NCBI GenBank assembly: GCA_014801065.1
Contig: JAAVEX010000024.1
Span: forward strand, 1-7,360
DNA: 7,360 nucleotides
Source: Barnesiella sp.
GTDB lineage: Bacteria > Bacteroidota > Bacteroidia > Bacteroidales > Muribaculaceae
Direction of reading: 5' to 3'
Below are positions 6,449-7,360 of this stretch, in pieces. A program made the position numbers and the translations under genes. The notes beneath the pieces were generated by a model, which saw nothing but the letters and a program-made list of their open reading frames with translations, was not told the origin of the DNA and ran no database searches. Position 1 is the first letter of the stretch; each line of letters begins with the position of its first letter.

Positions 6449-6511
6449 AAAGATACATCCAAGTCAAGCAAAAAGAGCGGCAGCTCCAAGAAATCCTCAA
6501 AGAAAAAATAA
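6437..6511 (+). pseudogene. Duplicated 3' end of the transglycosylase gene
   Basis: The last 24 codons and stop of the transglycosylase are repeated here, in Lys/Ser/Gly-rich sequence with no change at amino-acid level. There is no upstream part of the gene: the frame continues left into the antisense of kdsA and meets a TGA at 6392-6394. An ATG at 6404 could start a 35-codon chimeric frame, but nothing suggests that it is translated. Confidence 0.85.
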
Positions 6512-6529
6512 CTCATAGCAAATAGTAAA

Positions 6530-6566
6530 AAAAGCGGCTCCATGATTTTCCATGCGAGCCGCTTTT
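6530..6566. terminator. Duplicated bidirectional terminator
   Basis: Exact copy of the stem and loop at 6104-6140 (11-bp stem AAAAGCGGCTC/GAGCCGCTTTT). In this position it would stop minus-strand transcription coming from the gene ending at 6670, using the A-run side as its T-tract, and so insulate the kdsA remnant. Confidence 0.75.
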
Positions 6567-6579
6567 TAATAATGCTTTA

Positions 6580-6649
6580 GAAACTGTTTAAATTTATGCG
6601 AAAATTTTTATATCCTCAAAATCATTCGCACATAAATTTAAACAGTTTC
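6580..6649. repeat. 70-bp inverted-repeat element, MITE-like or large hairpin
   Basis: Two perfect 19-base arms, 6580-6598 and 6631-6649, each the reverse complement of the other; the left begins GAAACTGTTTAAATTTATG. After a two-base bulge on the right side, four more pairs form (CGAA 6599-6602 with TTCG 6625-6628). The centre is AT-rich. There is no open frame inside. This could be a small non-autonomous mobile element, an insertion-sequence relic, or a long hairpin ending the minus-strand gene 21 bases away. It lacks a clean T-run, so I favour a mobile or repeat element. No convincing target-site duplication is visible. Confidence 0.6.
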
Positions 6650-6669
6650 ATAGAGAGTTTTCCCCAATA

Positions 6670-7360
6670 TTATTTGCCGGAACCTTGTTGCTGTTGTAGC
6701 ATACGCGTATAATACCAGGGCCAGTCAGATTCGGTGGCATATATTTCCTCCGGTTTGTATAGCTCATCCCTTAGTTCGCGGTAGTCATATATCTTTTCGT
6801 TGCCGTCCCAACATTCAGTTAAATAAGCAAATAGGTTAGCGTTGTAAGTTGTTGATTCTCGCGTGTATGTAGGGAAATGATAATATAACATTCCGATTCC
6901 TTCAACCCAGTAATCATACTTGTCATAGCGTTGTCCGAGACCCCATATGTCATCGTATGGTACCCATACCTTAACGGCACGTCGTGTTTTATTCATCAAT
7001 GTGATTGTGCCACGACTCAGAGGATATGCCCTGATGTTGGCATATCCGCATACGGAGTCGGCAGCGCCGGCAGTGACTGAAAACATGTAGCCCCAATCTT
7101 GATCTATCTCCTTATTATTGATTTTTATATACGCATTGCCATTTTGTTCACGGATAATGTTAATAATCTCTTTGGAGTACATATTATCCGAGTTTATGAT
7201 TAATTTTTTTGCATTTATACCTTTGATGATGGTGTCACCTCCGATGCGCTGTGTTTCAATATAAGTATTGAGAAGAGTACCGTCGTAGGTATATTTTTGA
7301 TAGAATTTCCAGGTTTTCCCATCGGTGTAAACGGCGCGAATATAATCAGTGAGAGGTTCA
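6670..7360 (-). CDS. Unrecognised protein, C-terminal 229 residues, runs off the window
   Basis: The frame is open from the window edge to TAA at 6670-6672, with no stop. An internal Met at 7180-7182 would give 170 residues, but the 59 codons upstream read as ordinary protein with the same style (Tyr, Thr, Lys and Gly-rich, short beta-strand-like segments such as DGKTWKFYQKY and GDTIIKGINAKKL). The true start therefore most likely lies beyond 7360. The segment DGKTWKFY followed by a GDTIIKG turn, and YWVEGIGMLYY later on, recall secreted hypothetical proteins and lipoproteins common in Bacteroidales, but I cannot name a family. No membrane helix is seen in this part. The C-terminus ends in a Gln run, QQQQGSGK. 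Base composition is visibly more AT-rich than in parA-parB, consistent with a different origin. Confidence 0.7.
   Translation of the reverse strand, partial: EPLTDYIRAVYTDGKTWKFYQKYTYDGTLLNTYIETQRIGGDTIIKGINAKKLIINSDNMYSKEIINIIREQNGNAYIKINNKEIDQDWGYMFSVTAGAADSVCGYANIRAYPLSRGTITLMNKTRRAVKVWVPYDDIWGLGQRYDKYDYWVEGIGMLYYHFPTYTRESTTYNANLFAYLTECWDGNEKIYDYRELRDELYKPEEIYATESDWPWYYTRMLQQQQGSGK

Larger units (their letters stand above)
6436..6578 (+). repeat. 143-bp direct repeat, copy 2
   Basis: Second copy of 6010-6152 (138 of 143 identical). Its left end overlaps the kdsA remnant by 13 bases (6436-6448). Its right end is followed two bases later by a large inverted repeat. Recombination between the two copies would remove exactly 426 bp, including the kdsA remnant, and restore a single transglycosylase end and terminator. 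Confidence 0.95.

Overview
The window looks like chromosome of a member of the Bacteroidales, most likely a Muribaculaceae-type gut bacterium. This rests on the gene order parA, parB, DUF5683 protein, MltD-like LysM transglycosylase, which is typical of Bacteroidetes. It is supported by a promoter of the Bacteroidetes -33/-7 type before parA, the absence of Shine-Dalgarno sequences, and a KdsA remnant (Gram-negative LPS pathway). The species-level guess is inference.

Layout. 7-1059 (+) is a complete membrane acyltransferase-3 protein. 1060-1463 is a long intergenic region. Its left half carries a divergent pair of REP-like hairpins and a decayed partial copy. Its right half carries tandem AT-rich repeats, two parS-like half-sites and the parA promoter. 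1464-2237 parA, 2296-3180 parB, 3291-4133 DUF5683 protein and 4151-6085 LysM transglycosylase all run on + and probably form one transcription unit. A strong hairpin terminator at 6104-6140 ends it.

6010-6670 is the anomalous part. The last 76 bases of the transglycosylase gene plus its terminator, 143 bp in all, occur twice as a direct repeat (6010-6152 and 6436-6578, 138 of 143 identical). The DNA between the copies holds the last 51 codons of kdsA on the minus strand with its own terminator. The kdsA remnant runs straight into copy 2 over 13 shared bases. A 70-bp inverted-repeat hairpin element begins two bases after copy 2. Beyond it is the 3' part of an AT-rich, unrecognised minus-strand gene that leaves the window.

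How the genes work together. ParA (ATPase) and ParB (CTP-dependent clamp) segregate the origin region. The DUF5683 protein and the transglycosylase are exported envelope proteins, the latter cutting peptidoglycan. The cluster therefore joins chromosome segregation to wall remodelling, a link that is conserved by synteny but not shown by this sequence. I found no RNA gene, CRISPR array, transposase gene or defence system. The best leads are the rearranged kdsA/transglycosylase junction, the REP pair with a compensatory base-pair change, and the repeats before parA.
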